Of a stretch of DNA of 64,000 nt, positions 45,127 through 54,162 are shown piece by piece. A model generated the notes under the pieces. The model saw only the letters and a list, made by a program, of their open reading frames with translations. It ran no database searches and was not told the origin of the DNA. The translations under genes and the position numbers were made by a program. This DNA is from Catenuloplanes atrovinosus (GTDB taxonomy: Bacteria; Actinomycetota; Actinomycetes; Mycobacteriales; Micromonosporaceae). The stretch covers positions 7,465,001 through 7,529,000 of the forward strand of contig NZ_JAVDYB010000001.1 in NCBI RefSeq assembly GCF_031458235.1, written 5' to 3'. Position 1 is the first letter of the stretch. Each line of letters opens with the position of its first letter.

Positions 45127-46362
45127 TCAGACGCGGGACCAGATCGCGACCCAGTCGATCTGGACGTTGCCCGCGGCGGTGTCCGACGGGCCGGAGGACG
45201 TGGTTTCCGTCTGCAGCACCCAGTGCATCGGCGTGTTGGGCAGGTACGCGGTGTTGGTGTCGTTGCCGATGGTGACGCCGTCGAGGATGAACCGGACGCT
45301 CTGCGGGGTCCACTCGATGACGGCGGTGTGCCAGGTCGCGTAGGTGGCCTGAGTGGAGTAGGCCTCCTGCGCCTGCGGGTTGCCCCGGTGGTGCATGAAG
45401 GCGTTCATGGTGCCGCTGAGGTTGCCCTCGGGGAAGTCGATCTCCCCCTCGTTCCAGTCGTTGGAGTCCGGCCAGAGCAGCCAGGCGGTCTTGTAACCGG
45501 TCAGGTTCGCGGTCTGCTGAGCCCGGAACCGCACGGCGTAGCGACCGTAGGTGAGCCCCTCGTAGGCGCTGGCGTGTCCTGGGATCTTGGGTAGCGGTGC
45601 GGCGACGAGGTGGGTGCCGTTCTCGGTGTGCAGGTGCATGTTCATCAGCCCGCCGTTGACGCTGATCACCTTGCCGGGGCTGTATGTGCCGTGGCCCGAG
45701 GTGTCGCTGAACCCGTTGTAGGCGGTCCACTTGCTCGAGACGGCGGCGGGAAAGCTGCCCAGCGGCACGTTGGTGGCGAAGTCGTCGACGAACACCTGGT
45801 CCCAGCCGGGAAGGTCACCGACGGGCAGTGGCTCTCCCGACGGGTCCTTCGGGAAGGCCCCGGTGCTCCACAACTGCGCCGGTCCGGCGTTGCAGGTGTA
45901 CACCCAGATCGGGTTGCCGTTGGTCGTGACGCCGCCCTTGTCCGCCAGACAGAGACCGGAGTTGTTGTTGACGATCGTGCCGTTGGCCTTCACGGTCCAG
46001 ATCTGCGCCGGACCGCCGTCGCAGTTCCACAGCCACACCGGCGTGGTCGAGACCGTGCCCGCGTTCTTCACCGCCAGACAGTGATTGCCCTGCACGCGGA
46101 TCGTGCCGTCGCCGGGAAAGGACCACTGCTGCCGCGCGAGCCCGCTGCAGTCCCACAGTTGGATGGGATTTCCGTTAGCGGTATTTCCTTCTTTGTTGTC
46201 GAGGCATTTGCCTCCGATTCCGACGATGGGGCCGGTCGGGCCCGCCGCCGCCGACGCGGCGACCGGCTGCATCACCGCCACCGCGGCGATCAACAGCAGG
46301 GCCGACAATGCCCCGATACGCCGCCAACTCGCGGAACGGTGAAGCCGTTCGTACGGTCGCAT
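45127..46362 (-). CDS. Secreted GH16 glycoside hydrolase with N-terminal ricin-type lectin domain
   Basis: A 411-residue secreted enzyme. A signal peptide (1-39, ending ASAAA) precedes a ricin B-type beta-trefoil (about 43-170, with three CLxxxxG...W/QxW-type repeats such as GKCLDNKEGNTANGNPIQLWDC). The GH16 domain (about 185-411) has the catalytic motif NEGEIDFPEG, with nucleophile Glu307, Asp309 and acid/base Glu312. The enzyme should cleave a beta-glucan such as laminarin, or a related polymer. The lectin domain would anchor it to the substrate. In most such enzymes the lectin is C-terminal, so the order is less usual. Confidence 0.92.
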   Translation of the reverse strand: MRPYERLHRSASWRRIGALSALLLIAAVAVMQPVAASAAAGPTGPIVGIGGKCLDNKEGNTANGNPIQLWDCSGLARQQWSFPGDGTIRVQGNHCLAVKNAGTVSTTPVWLWNCDGGPAQIWTVKANGTIVNNNSGLCLADKGGVTTNGNPIWVYTCNAGPAQLWSTGAFPKDPSGEPLPVGDLPGWDQVFVDDFATNVPLGSFPAAVSSKWTAYNGFSDTSGHGTYSPGKVISVNGGLMNMHLHTENGTHLVAAPLPKIPGHASAYEGLTYGRYAVRFRAQQTANLTGYKTAWLLWPDSNDWNEGEIDFPEGNLSGTMNAFMHHRGNPQAQEAYSTQATYATWHTAVIEWTPQSVRFILDGVTIGNDTNTAYLPNTPMHWVLQTETTSSGPSDTAAGNVQIDWVAIWSRV

Positions 46363-46526
46363 AGCGCCATCCTTCCGTCAGGAGATGAGTGATCGGCCTT
46401 TTCACCCTGACGCGTATTGCCGCCTCTCGTCCCGACTGGAACGATCCGAAACACATCTCGGAACCGTCCCACGCGCGCAGCCGGAACGTCCCAGACATGA
46501 AACGGACTCACCGAAGGTCTGACGTG

Positions 46527-47453
46527 ATGACCGAACCCTCGCGGCGGCGCCGCCCCGCCCCGTTACAGCCTCTCGACAGCGCTCTCCCACCCGAGATCTT
46601 CGCCCTCGCTCAAGAGCTGCGCCTCGGTCGCGACAAGACGGGGCTGACCGTGAAGAAGCTGGCCATCGTAACCCGATCCTCGTCGACTTCGGTGAGCCGA
46701 TGGCTCAACGGCCTAGACATTCCCGGCGTGGACCAGGCACTGGGTTGGGCCGAGGCATGTGGCACGGACACCTCACGCATGCACCATCTCTGGCAACGAG
46801 CATCCAGCGCCCGAGGACCGCAACGGGAGACCACACCCGACCACGGGCCCGCACCCGCACCCGCACCCGAACCTGAGCGTGAGTCGGCATCCGTCTCTCC
46901 CGTTGCCACTCCTCGGCGCCGCCAAGTTCTTCCCCGGCGCGGAGTTCGCCTTGCGGCCCTGCCAGCAGGTCTGGTAGCTGTCGCCACCGTCGCCGCGCTT
47001 ACGCAGATGCGGGGCGAACACCAGACTCCCCCGGTAACCGAACCGCCGGCAACGACTACCGCTGTGGCGCCGGAATCCGCCACTCCCTGCGCCGAGCCGC
47101 GCCTCAGCGTGCCACCGGATTCCAGCGTCGCGTTCGATATCGTCGTGGACCCGGGTTGCCCACCGGCCCCGGGTCGTGAGCGGTGGATCGTGGTGCAGCT
47201 AGATGAAGTCGGCCACGACTTTCACACACTCTATTATCTGAAATGGCGAATCGAATATCCAACCGGACGATACCGAATCCATTCAAAGCCCGCCAACGTG
47301 GGTGTTCCCCGCATCTATTTCGTCATCGAGGTCACCAGTCAACGCTACGCCGAGCTAATCGCTCAACGGCAGACAGAAGACGGCGGCCTCTTCGAGCTGT
47401 CCGGCGTGCAAATCGTCTCCAATCGCGCCCCGAACACAAGGACAAAACGCTAG
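46527..47453 (+). CDS. HTH-transmembrane putative regulator
   Basis: A 308-residue protein. An XRE-like HTH occupies about residues 20-80 (LRLGRDKTGLTVKKLAIVTRSSSTSVSRWLNG). A Pro-rich linker with an alternating Pro-Ala run follows, then one transmembrane segment (LAALPAGLVAVATVAALTQM) and an extracytoplasmic C-terminal domain with RWIVVQLDEVGHDFHTLYYLKWRIE. The layout suggests a membrane-tied DNA-binding protein sensing something outside. ATG 46527 has AAGG 9 bases upstream; an ATG at 46497 is possible. It is divergent from the GH16 gene and may regulate it. Confidence 0.75.
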   Translation: MTEPSRRRRPAPLQPLDSALPPEIFALAQELRLGRDKTGLTVKKLAIVTRSSSTSVSRWLNGLDIPGVDQALGWAEACGTDTSRMHHLWQRASSARGPQRETTPDHGPAPAPAPEPERESASVSPVATPRRRQVLPRRGVRLAALPAGLVAVATVAALTQMRGEHQTPPVTEPPATTTAVAPESATPCAEPRLSVPPDSSVAFDIVVDPGCPPAPGRERWIVVQLDEVGHDFHTLYYLKWRIEYPTGRYRIHSKPANVGVPRIYFVIEVTSQRYAELIAQRQTEDGGLFELSGVQIVSNRAPNTRTKR

Positions 47454-47857
47454 ACCGCGCCTCGCCCGGACCATTCACGGCAGGTCAGCCGTATCACCGA
47501 CGGTCATCACCGCCGACGTCGTGGTCACCGCCCGCCCGCGCGCCAGCTCCGACAGGTTGATTCGTGGCACCGGCCCGGCGAGTCGGCCGCCGCCGGTCTC
47601 GAGCCGCTCACTATGCGTCCCACCGGCAGGTCAGTAGCGTCGCCCGGATCGACGCGGGCACCCCGGACACGTCGATCCCGGACACCGTGTCCCGACTTTC
47701 AACGGGTCCGGCCGCTCGACGCACCAGGGCGACACCGTGCTCAACCTGATCGGTCAGCCGTCGATACGCGCGCCTTATCCCTCCGCCGGGTGACCCTCCG
47801 GCCGCGTATCTCCCCTCACCATCAAAGGCAGCAGTCGATGGCGAAGGAGACCGGGCT
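47454..47857. other. Intergenic region upstream of the integrase
   Basis: About 400 bp with no supported gene. An excisionase would be expected here in many integrative elements; none is visible on either strand. Confidence 0.35.
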
Positions 47858-49273
47858 ATGACCAACACCAGCGCAACATTCAAGCGATGCGGATGCCGCA
47901 ACAGCCACGGAAAACGCCTGGAACAGAACTGTCCCCGGCTCACCGAGCGCGGCCACGGCTCCTGGTACTTCCAGTGCTTCGCGCCGAACCTGTTCGGCCG
48001 ATCCGCACGCATCCGTCGCGGCGGTTTCTCGTCGCAGGCCGCTGCCCGGCAGGCGCGGGAAGAACGCTTGGCCGACAACACCGCCCGGCGCCGCGGTGAC
48101 GGCTGGACCGCCGAACGGTGGCTACGGCACTGGCTCGACACCCGCACCCGGATCCGGCCGACCACCCGGCTGCACTACACCCGCGACGTCGAACTCGTCC
48201 TCATCCCACGCATCGGCCACTACCGGCTCTCTGATCTCGACGGTCCGCTGCTGCGGGCGGTGTTCGCCGAGATCGCCCAGACCACCAACGCCAAGGGCCT
48301 TCCACAATCCCCGTCGGCGCTCAATCACCTGCGCACCACCCTGCGCGCCGCGCTCAACCTCGCCGTCCGCGAGGAGCTGATCGAGTCGAACCCGGCCCGG
48401 CACATCGAGATTCACGGCTACCGGCGCCCGCACGCCCAAGTCTGGACCGACGGACGCGTCGAGGAATGGCAGCGCACCGGCGAACACCCATCGGTCGCGG
48501 TATGGACCGCGAAACAACTCTCCACGTTCCTGGAAGCCAACGTCGAGGACTCGCTGTTCGCGTTCTGGTGGCTCGCCGCCCTACGCGGCCTCCGTCGTGG
48601 TGAACTCTGCGGCCTACGGTGGGCCGCCGTCGACCTCGACCGCGGGCTGCTGTTCGTCGAACGGCAACGCACCACCGCCGGCTACGACGTCGTCGAAGGC
48701 GACCCCAAGACCGCTGCCGGCCGCAGAGCCGTCGCTCTGGACAAGCACACCGTCGCGATCCTGCGCCAGCACCGCCGCCGCCAACTCGACCGCCGCGACC
48801 GCCGACACGCCGCCAACATGACGTGGGCCGACTCCGGCTACGTGTTCACCCGCAAGGACGGCCAGCCGATCAACCCGAACTACGCTACCACCCGGTTCCG
48901 GAAACTGACCGAACGCGCCGGATTGCCGCCGGTCCGGCTGCACGACCTGCGACACGGCGCCGCGTCGCTGGCCCACGAGGCCGGCGCCGACCTGAAGACC
49001 CTGCAGGACCTGCTCGGACACTCCAGCATCGTCGTCACCGCCGACACCTACACCAGCGTCCTGCCCGACGCCCAACGCCGCTGCGCCGACGCCACCGCAG
49101 CCCTGGTCCTCGCGGCAGCCCACCACACCCGGAAACGAATCAAGCAGAAAGCGGCGAAGAACCGGCCCGCCGGACGCGACGAAAAACAAACCACCCCAGC
49201 CGACAAGCCCGATCAGACCACGCACCGCCGCAGGTCACGAGGCCACAAACACCCGCGCCGTCACGGAAAGTAG
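47858..49273 (+). CDS. int: Tyrosine integrase of the tRNA-Arg island
   Basis: A 471-residue site-specific recombinase. The N terminus has a Cys cluster (C11, C13, C25, C40) and an AP2-like strand region (SWYFQCFAPN), then a SAM-like core-binding domain. The catalytic domain has Arg246 in GLRRGEL, HDLR with His362 and Arg365, His388 in LLGHSS and the nucleophile Tyr398 in TADTYTSVLP. The C-terminal tail is very basic. It ends about 100 bp from the tRNA-Arg 3' end, facing it, as integrases of tRNA-targeting elements do. A 5'-truncated relative lies at 22363-23325, also just before an att copy. Confidence 0.96.
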   Translation: MTNTSATFKRCGCRNSHGKRLEQNCPRLTERGHGSWYFQCFAPNLFGRSARIRRGGFSSQAAARQAREERLADNTARRRGDGWTAERWLRHWLDTRTRIRPTTRLHYTRDVELVLIPRIGHYRLSDLDGPLLRAVFAEIAQTTNAKGLPQSPSALNHLRTTLRAALNLAVREELIESNPARHIEIHGYRRPHAQVWTDGRVEEWQRTGEHPSVAVWTAKQLSTFLEANVEDSLFAFWWLAALRGLRRGELCGLRWAAVDLDRGLLFVERQRTTAGYDVVEGDPKTAAGRRAVALDKHTVAILRQHRRRQLDRRDRRHAANMTWADSGYVFTRKDGQPINPNYATTRFRKLTERAGLPPVRLHDLRHGAASLAHEAGADLKTLQDLLGHSSIVVTADTYTSVLPDAQRRCADATAALVLAAAHHTRKRIKQKAAKNRPAGRDEKQTTPADKPDQTTHRRRSRGHKHPRRHGK

Positions 49274-49367
49274 TGACACCCATGTGCCACCCACACGCCA
49301 CCCAACCTCTACAAAGGTCGGACAACGACAAAGGCCCGAACCACGTTTCCGCAGTTCAGGCCCCGAT

Positions 49368-49417
49368 CGAAGAAGTGCGCCCGAAGGGACTCGAACCCCT
49401 AACCTTCTGATCCGTAG
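49368..49417. repeat. att site within tRNA-Arg(ACG), right end of the inner element
   Basis: Identical over 50 bp to 23420-23469. The shared core ends inside the anticodon loop of the tRNA, the usual crossover region for tyrosine integrases. It keeps the tRNA gene whole after integration. Confidence 0.9.
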
Positions 49418-49448
49418 TCAGATGCTCTATCCATTGAGCTACGGGCGC
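49376..49448 (-). tRNA. tRNA-Arg (anticodon ACG)
   Basis: 73 nt with full cloverleaf: acceptor GCGCCCG/CGGGCGC, D arm GCTC/GAGC, anticodon arm TCTGA/TCAGA around CTACGGA (anticodon ACG), T arm AGGGG/CCCTT with TTCGAGT. No CCA is encoded. It is the integration target of the island. Confidence 0.97.
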
Positions 49449-49492
49449 TTGCTCGTTGCTTGCTCAGTCAGCATACACACCTGACTTTCGCG

Positions 49493-49582
49493 CGGAGACT
49501 CCGGGATTCGAACCCGGGAGGGGCGGTTAACCCCAACCGCATTAGCAGTGCGGCGCCATAGACCAGACTAGGCGAAGTCTCC
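49493..49582 (-). tRNA. tRNA-Ser (anticodon GCT)
   Basis: 90 nt with the long variable arm of class II tRNAs. Acceptor GGAGACT/AGTCTCC, anticodon stem CCGCA/TGCGG around CTGCTAA (anticodon GCT), T arm CCGGG/CCCGG with TTCGAAT. It lies 44 bp upstream of tRNA-Arg on the same strand. Confidence 0.97.
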
Positions 49583-49736
49583 TCGGCGGCCCCAGGGCCA
49601 CCGCCGGTTGAGGATACCGTGCCCGTCCCCGTGCGGGCAAAGCAACCTCCCTGGCCACGCCGGAAGGGGGTGCGACGAAGATCCTGGCACGGTCTCCGAG
49701 CTGCAAAATCGTGGTCAACAGCTAGGCTACCTGGGC

Positions 49737-51308
49737 ATGGAGGACCATGCGGAGGGCACTGAGCGCGGCACCGAACCGCGGCGGCCGGCGAAGCGGGTGA
49801 AACCTCGGGCGCGGCCCTCGCAGGCGCCGTTCCGAGCCGCGGAATCGGACCGGGCGGAGGCGGAGCGCGAGAAGTCGCCGCGCAAGGCGCCGCCGCCGGC
49901 GGTCACGTTCCGGCCGCCGGTTCCGCCGCAGGTCACGGCGGGTGATGAGGCTAAAGATCAAGAGCCTTCGGGGGTACGGAACGAGCACGCGGACCCGCCG
50001 GAAATCAGTGATGTGACGGTGCCCACGCCGCCGGTGCGTAAATCGCCGGCGCGGAAGGCGGCCGCTGGGGGCAAGTCCGCGGGGGCGGGCCCGAAGGCGC
50101 CGGCTCCGCGCAGGGCGTCGTCAGCGGCGAAGGCCTCGCCGGCGCAGAGTCCGGAGGCGGCGGACGGTGGAGCGACCGCGCCGGGCCGGGAGGCCGAGGC
50201 GGACCCGGTCGAGCCGGTCGAGCCGATCAAGCCGATCAAGGCAGCCAAAGCGGCCAAGGCGGCCAAGGCGGCGCGGAAGGCGGTCTCGCCTCGCAGAGCC
50301 AGCACGGCGAAGCGCTCCGAGCCGGTCCTCGTGCAGCCGGAGAGCCCGGCCGAGGCCGAGGTTGCCGAAGTGGCGGGGCTGACCGGGGCGACGGGGTCGC
50401 CCGTGGAGTCCCCGGTCGCGGGTGTGCCCCAGGCGGAGTCTCCGGTGGTGGAGTCTCGAACGGTGGAACCCGAGGATGCCTCGCGCGGGGAGGACTCCGC
50501 GTCAGAGACGCTAGTCACAGCGGCCTCGGCTGATGCGCTGGTGGAAGCTGAGGGCATGCCCACAGAGGACGTACTGGTTCCGGAGTCGGACGAGAAACGA
50601 ATGGAAGACACGGCCGAGGCGGAAACCTCGGCTCTGGTTCAGGCGCGGCCCGAGGCGGAGGCTCCGGTCCACGCCCAGGTCACGGCGGCGGGGGTGCGGG
50701 CGAGCATTCTGGAGCGGCCGGGGCACGCCGGGGAACTGCTGGCGCTGGCGGCGGTGGAGACGCTGGGGCCGCGGGCGCGCGAGTGGGCGCAGCGGACGCG
50801 GGAGCTCTATCCGGCGGCGGACGCGGACGGGCTGGCGCGCCTGGCCACGATGCGGTCGGCACGGATCTCCGCCGCGACCGGCGTGCTGGCGGGTACGACC
50901 GGTGGGTACGCGCCGTTCGTCGAGTACGCGTCCGTGGCGTGGGTGCAGGCGTCGGCGGTGTTGCGGGTGGCCGCGGCCTACGGTGCCGACCCGGTCGATC
51001 CGGAGCGGGCGGTGGACCTGCTGGTGCTGCTGCGCCTGCACGCGAGCCGGGAGAGCGCCCGCGCGGCGCTGGACAACGCGGCCGGCGAGCACGGCGGCGG
51101 GCTGCTGCGCGCGCATCCACTCGAGGGCGTGTGGCGGCTGGCCACGCCGTTGGCCGCCCGGATCGGCGGCTGGCTGGCCCTCCGGACGGCGGCCCGGCTG
51201 ATCCCGGGCGCAGCGGTCCTGGTGGCCGCGCTGACCGACGCCGCGGCCACCGATCTGCTGGCCGCTCGCGCGATCGCCCACTACCGAGGGCTGACCCGCA
51301 CGATGTGA
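49737..51308 (+). CDS. EcsC-like protein with long low-complexity N terminus
   Basis: A 523-residue protein. Residues 1-325 are disordered and rich in Ala, Pro, Glu and Lys, with short tandem runs (VEPVEPIKPIKAAKAAKAAKAA). The folded C-terminal 190 residues (ELLALAAVETLGPRAREWAQRTRELYP; VDLLVLLRLHASRESARAALDN) resemble the EcsC family, with hydrophobic helices near the end. ATG 49737 is chosen over an upstream start near the tRNA-Ser because the longer version has no RBS. Role unknown. EcsC-type proteins are often membrane-associated. Confidence 0.75.
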   Translation: MEDHAEGTERGTEPRRPAKRVKPRARPSQAPFRAAESDRAEAEREKSPRKAPPPAVTFRPPVPPQVTAGDEAKDQEPSGVRNEHADPPEISDVTVPTPPVRKSPARKAAAGGKSAGAGPKAPAPRRASSAAKASPAQSPEAADGGATAPGREAEADPVEPVEPIKPIKAAKAAKAAKAARKAVSPRRASTAKRSEPVLVQPESPAEAEVAEVAGLTGATGSPVESPVAGVPQAESPVVESRTVEPEDASRGEDSASETLVTAASADALVEAEGMPTEDVLVPESDEKRMEDTAEAETSALVQARPEAEAPVHAQVTAAGVRASILERPGHAGELLALAAVETLGPRAREWAQRTRELYPAADADGLARLATMRSARISAATGVLAGTTGGYAPFVEYASVAWVQASAVLRVAAAYGADPVDPERAVDLLVLLRLHASRESARAALDNAAGEHGGGLLRAHPLEGVWRLATPLAARIGGWLALRTAARLIPGAAVLVAALTDAAATDLLAARAIAHYRGLTRTM

Positions 51309-51414
51309 AGCCCCTCCGCGAACCGAAGACCGCGTCCGCATAGCGACTGCGACCGATGTGCGGTGCGCCATGGCCGCGAGCGGCGCCGGGGTGCGACTGC
51401 GGTTGTATCCCCCG

Positions 51415-51660
51415 GCCGCAGCCGGACCGAGGCCGCAGCCGGACCGAGGCCGCAGCCGGACCGAGGCCGGACCGAGGCCGCAGCCGGACCGAGGCCGGAC
51501 CAAGGCCGCAGCCGAACCAAGGGCGGACCGAGGCCGCAGCCGAACCAAGGCCGCAGCCGGACCAAGGCTGCAGCTGAATTGAGGCCGCAGCCGGACCGAG
51601 GCCGCAGCCGGACCGAGCCCGCAGCCGAACCGAGCCCGCAGCCGAACCGAGCCCGCAGCC
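51415..51660. repeat. 17-bp tandem repeat array
   Basis: About 14 imperfect units of GCCGCAGCCGGACCGAG with some shortened units and drifted copies (GCCGAACCAAG, GCTGCAGCTGAATTGAG). Because 17 is not a multiple of 3, all three frames cycle through the same peptide, so it is not a coding repeat. Confidence 0.9.
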
Positions 51661-52039
51661 GGGTCCGGTCCACGATCGGGCAACCGCGGCTCGCGGACCG
51701 CTCCCCGCGATCCGCGGTGCCGCTCTTCGGCCGGCCAGCGATAGCCGTCGCCGTCAGCCGCGACGAGGACGACGAGCTTTGCCCATATCCGAAATATCAG
51801 ACAGGGCGGCGGGGGACTACAGATGTCCACGTCGCCGGTCATGGCTTGGGAATCGCTCGATGAGAGTGCAGCGCAAGGCGAGTGACGTCCGTGGCAGGTG
51901 GGACGGGGGAGCAGCGCCTCGATGCCGGTGGGCGTGCACGGCAGCGGGCCGGGCAGGCCGAGCGGGGGCGAAGCGACGACGGGGCCGGGACGCGCGGCCG
52001 GGTGTGGCGGGGCGGCGTGGCGGGCGTGGGGTTGGGGAA

Positions 52040-52145
52040 CCAACGACGGGACCGGCTCCGATGCGGCGGTGGAGCGGCGGCGGAGCCGGCGCGAGGTTTG
52101 CCCGCGGGAGCAAGCCCACAGCGACCACGCCGGTAGTGGGAAAAG
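52040..52145. repeat. Dispersed GC-rich repeat, copy 1
   Basis: Contains GGGACCGGCTCCG, several GGAGC-type blocks, then GGTTTGCCCGCGGGAGCA and GGGAAAA. Copy 2 (about 62198-62310) has the same blocks in the same order. Both sit about 30 bp or less beyond the 3' end of a minus-strand membrane-protein gene. Confidence 0.6.
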
Positions 52146-52171
52146 CGGCTTTTGCGCAGTTTCTATAGGCC

Positions 52172-52960
52172 TCAGATCCAGGAGACGTGAGGGGCCAGGA
52201 GGGCGTAGCCGACGAAGGCGACGATGTCGAGCAGCGTGTGGGCGACGATCAGTGGCATGACGCGCTTGACGCGGAGGTAGAAGAGGGAGAAGACGACGCC
52301 CATCACGATGTTGCCGATGAAGCCGCCGAAGCCCTGGTAGAGGTGGTAGGAGCCGCGGAGGACGGAGCTGGTGAGGATGATGGCGGGGATGCGCCAGCGC
52401 AGGTGTTCGAGGCGGCGCATCAGGTAGCCAACGACCAGGACCTCTTCGAGGATGGCGTTCTTGGCGGCGGCGAGGATGAGCACGGGGACGGTCCACCAGG
52501 TGTCGTTCAGCGCGGAGGCGACGACCGTGGTGTTGAGACCGAGTTCGCGGGCGACCAGGTAGAGGCCGAGGCCGGGGATGCCGATGCCGGCGGCGAGTGC
52601 GGCGCCGGAGCCGAGGTCGAAAAGCGGGCGGCGGAAGTCGAGGCCGAGTGAGGCGGCGCGTTCGCGGGCGAGCAGGTGGAGGGCGAGCGCGACCGGCATC
52701 AGGGCGAAGACGATCCGCAGCAGCTGGAGGGTGAGGTCCAGGTATGGGCGGTCGGACGCGGCGGGGTTGAGCGTGGACGTCTGCGCGGACAGCGGCGTGG
52801 ACGCGGTGAGCCGGGCGACGATGTTGACCAGGGAGAAGACCGCGGACTGGCCGAGGGAGAGGCCGAAGACGATCAGCAGCTCCGCCTTGATCGTCCGGTC
52901 GCGGTGGGCGAGGTCGTCGGGGGCGGTGAGCGGCGCGGTCACCCACATACTGTGCCCCAT
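52172..52960 (-). CDS. CPBP (CAAX-type) intramembrane metalloprotease
   Basis: A 262-residue polytopic membrane protein with about seven hydrophobic segments. The family signature is present: LEEVLVVGYLMRRL (EExxxxxx-R motif) near residue 170, RGSYHLYQG with the conserved His, and VAHTLLD. CPBP proteases in bacteria are linked to bacteriocin immunity, secretion and protein maturation. The start is ATG 52960; ATG 52948 is an alternative. It diverges from the flavohemoprotein gene. Confidence 0.88.
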   Translation of the reverse strand: MGHSMWVTAPLTAPDDLAHRDRTIKAELLIVFGLSLGQSAVFSLVNIVARLTASTPLSAQTSTLNPAASDRPYLDLTLQLLRIVFALMPVALALHLLARERAASLGLDFRRPLFDLGSGAALAAGIGIPGLGLYLVARELGLNTTVVASALNDTWWTVPVLILAAAKNAILEEVLVVGYLMRRLEHLRWRIPAIILTSSVLRGSYHLYQGFGGFIGNIVMGVVFSLFYLRVKRVMPLIVAHTLLDIVAFVGYALLAPHVSWI

Positions 52961-53049
52961 CCGTGTCCGGTCGCACAGTGCGTCCGGCCGGGCCGCCGCG
53001 CGAGGTCAGACGATCGCGGGCAGGCCGGCTGAGGGAGCACGGAGGGCCG

Positions 53050-54162
53050 ATGGGTGACCTGTCGCACCTGCTGAAGGAGAGCTGGGCCCTGGTCGAGGAG
53101 CGGCAGGACAAGCTCGCGGGGTACTTCTACGCGCGGATCTTCCTCTCCTGTCCGGGGCTTCGGGACCTGTTCCCGGTGCAGATGGACGTGCAGCGGGCGC
53201 GGCTGCTGGGCGCGATAGTGACGGCGGTGCAGAACCTGGACGAGCCGGAGCGGCTGGACGGGTATCTGCGGGATCTGGGCCGGGACCATCGGAAGTACCA
53301 GGTGGAGGCGGAGCACTACGCGGTGGTCGGCGACGCGCTGCTGGAGTCGTTGCGGACGTTCGCGGGGGAACGGTGGACGCCGGAGTTCGAGCGGGCGTGG
53401 CGGGACGGGTACGAGCTGATCGCGCGAAAGATGATCGAGGCGGCCGCAGCGGAGACCAGTCCGGCGTTCTGGGTGGCGGAGGTGCTCAGTCACGAGCGGC
53501 GCGGGCGGGACGTGGCGGTGATCACGGTGCTGCCCGGGCAGGCGCTGGAGTACCGGGCCGGTCAGTACGTGAGCGTGGAGTGCCCGGCGTACCAGCCGAG
53601 GGTGTGGCGGAACTATTCGATGGCGAACGCGCCGCGCCGGGATCAGACGCTGGAGTTCCACGTGCGGGCACGCAGCACCGGGTGGGTGTCCGGCGCGCTG
53701 GTCCGCCGGGTGCGCGCCGGTGACCTGCTGCGGCTGGCGGCGCCGATGGGCTCGATGACGCTGGACCGCCGGTCGACCCGGGACATCGTGTGCGTGGCGG
53801 GCAGCACCGGGCTGGCGCCGATCAAGGCGCTGCTGGAGGAGTTGACCCGGTACAACCGGACGCGCTGGGTGCACGTGTTCTTCGGCGGCGGCACCCGGGA
53901 GGATCTCTACGACCTGCCGGAGCTGCGCGCGATCGCGGCCCAGCATCCGTGGGTGTCACTGGTGCCGGCGTGCAGCCGGGACGCGGGCTTCGACGGTGAG
54001 CACGGGAACGTGTCGGAGATCGTCGGACGGTACGGGCCGTGGAGCGACCACGACTTCTACGTGGCCGGCTCGTCCGGGATGGTGCACGCCACGCTGGCCA
54101 CGCTCGCCACGCTGGACGTGCCGGCGGCCCGCATCCGGTATGACGCGTTCGGCGTTCAATAG
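53050..54162 (+). CDS. Flavohemoprotein-like globin-reductase
   Basis: A 370-residue two-domain protein. The N-terminal globin (1-135) has DLFPVQM and the proximal His probably in GRDHRKY, before HYAVVGDALLESL. The reductase part has the FAD motif WRNYSMAN (RxYS) and the NAD(P)H motif GSTGLAPI, ending with YDAFGVQ. Such proteins oxidise nitric oxide to nitrate or act as globin-coupled reductases. ATG 53050 is preceded by GGAGGG at 5 bases. It converges on and overlaps the deformylase fusion gene end by 7 bp. Length is a little below classical Hmp. Confidence 0.9.
   Translation: MGDLSHLLKESWALVEERQDKLAGYFYARIFLSCPGLRDLFPVQMDVQRARLLGAIVTAVQNLDEPERLDGYLRDLGRDHRKYQVEAEHYAVVGDALLESLRTFAGERWTPEFERAWRDGYELIARKMIEAAAAETSPAFWVAEVLSHERRGRDVAVITVLPGQALEYRAGQYVSVECPAYQPRVWRNYSMANAPRRDQTLEFHVRARSTGWVSGALVRRVRAGDLLRLAAPMGSMTLDRRSTRDIVCVAGSTGLAPIKALLEELTRYNRTRWVHVFFGGGTREDLYDLPELRAIAAQHPWVSLVPACSRDAGFDGEHGNVSEIVGRYGPWSDHDFYVAGSSGMVHATLATLATLDVPAARIRYDAFGVQ

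Larger units (their letters stand above)
51309..52171. other. Long non-coding stretch with tandem and dispersed repeats
   Basis: About 860 bp without a supported gene. The left part holds a 17-bp tandem array (51415-51660). The right part (about 52040-52145) resembles a stretch at about 62198-62310. Frames here are open only because of extreme GC content. Confidence 0.5.

Noticed and set aside
51415-51660. CRISPR array
   Set aside because: Units are contiguous with no unique spacers and no cas genes are present.
50511-53111. Minus-strand frame of more than 860 codons
   Set aside because: Spans the EcsC-like gene, the 17-bp repeats and the CPBP gene in a wrong frame, with Arg/Pro-rich sequence and no domain.
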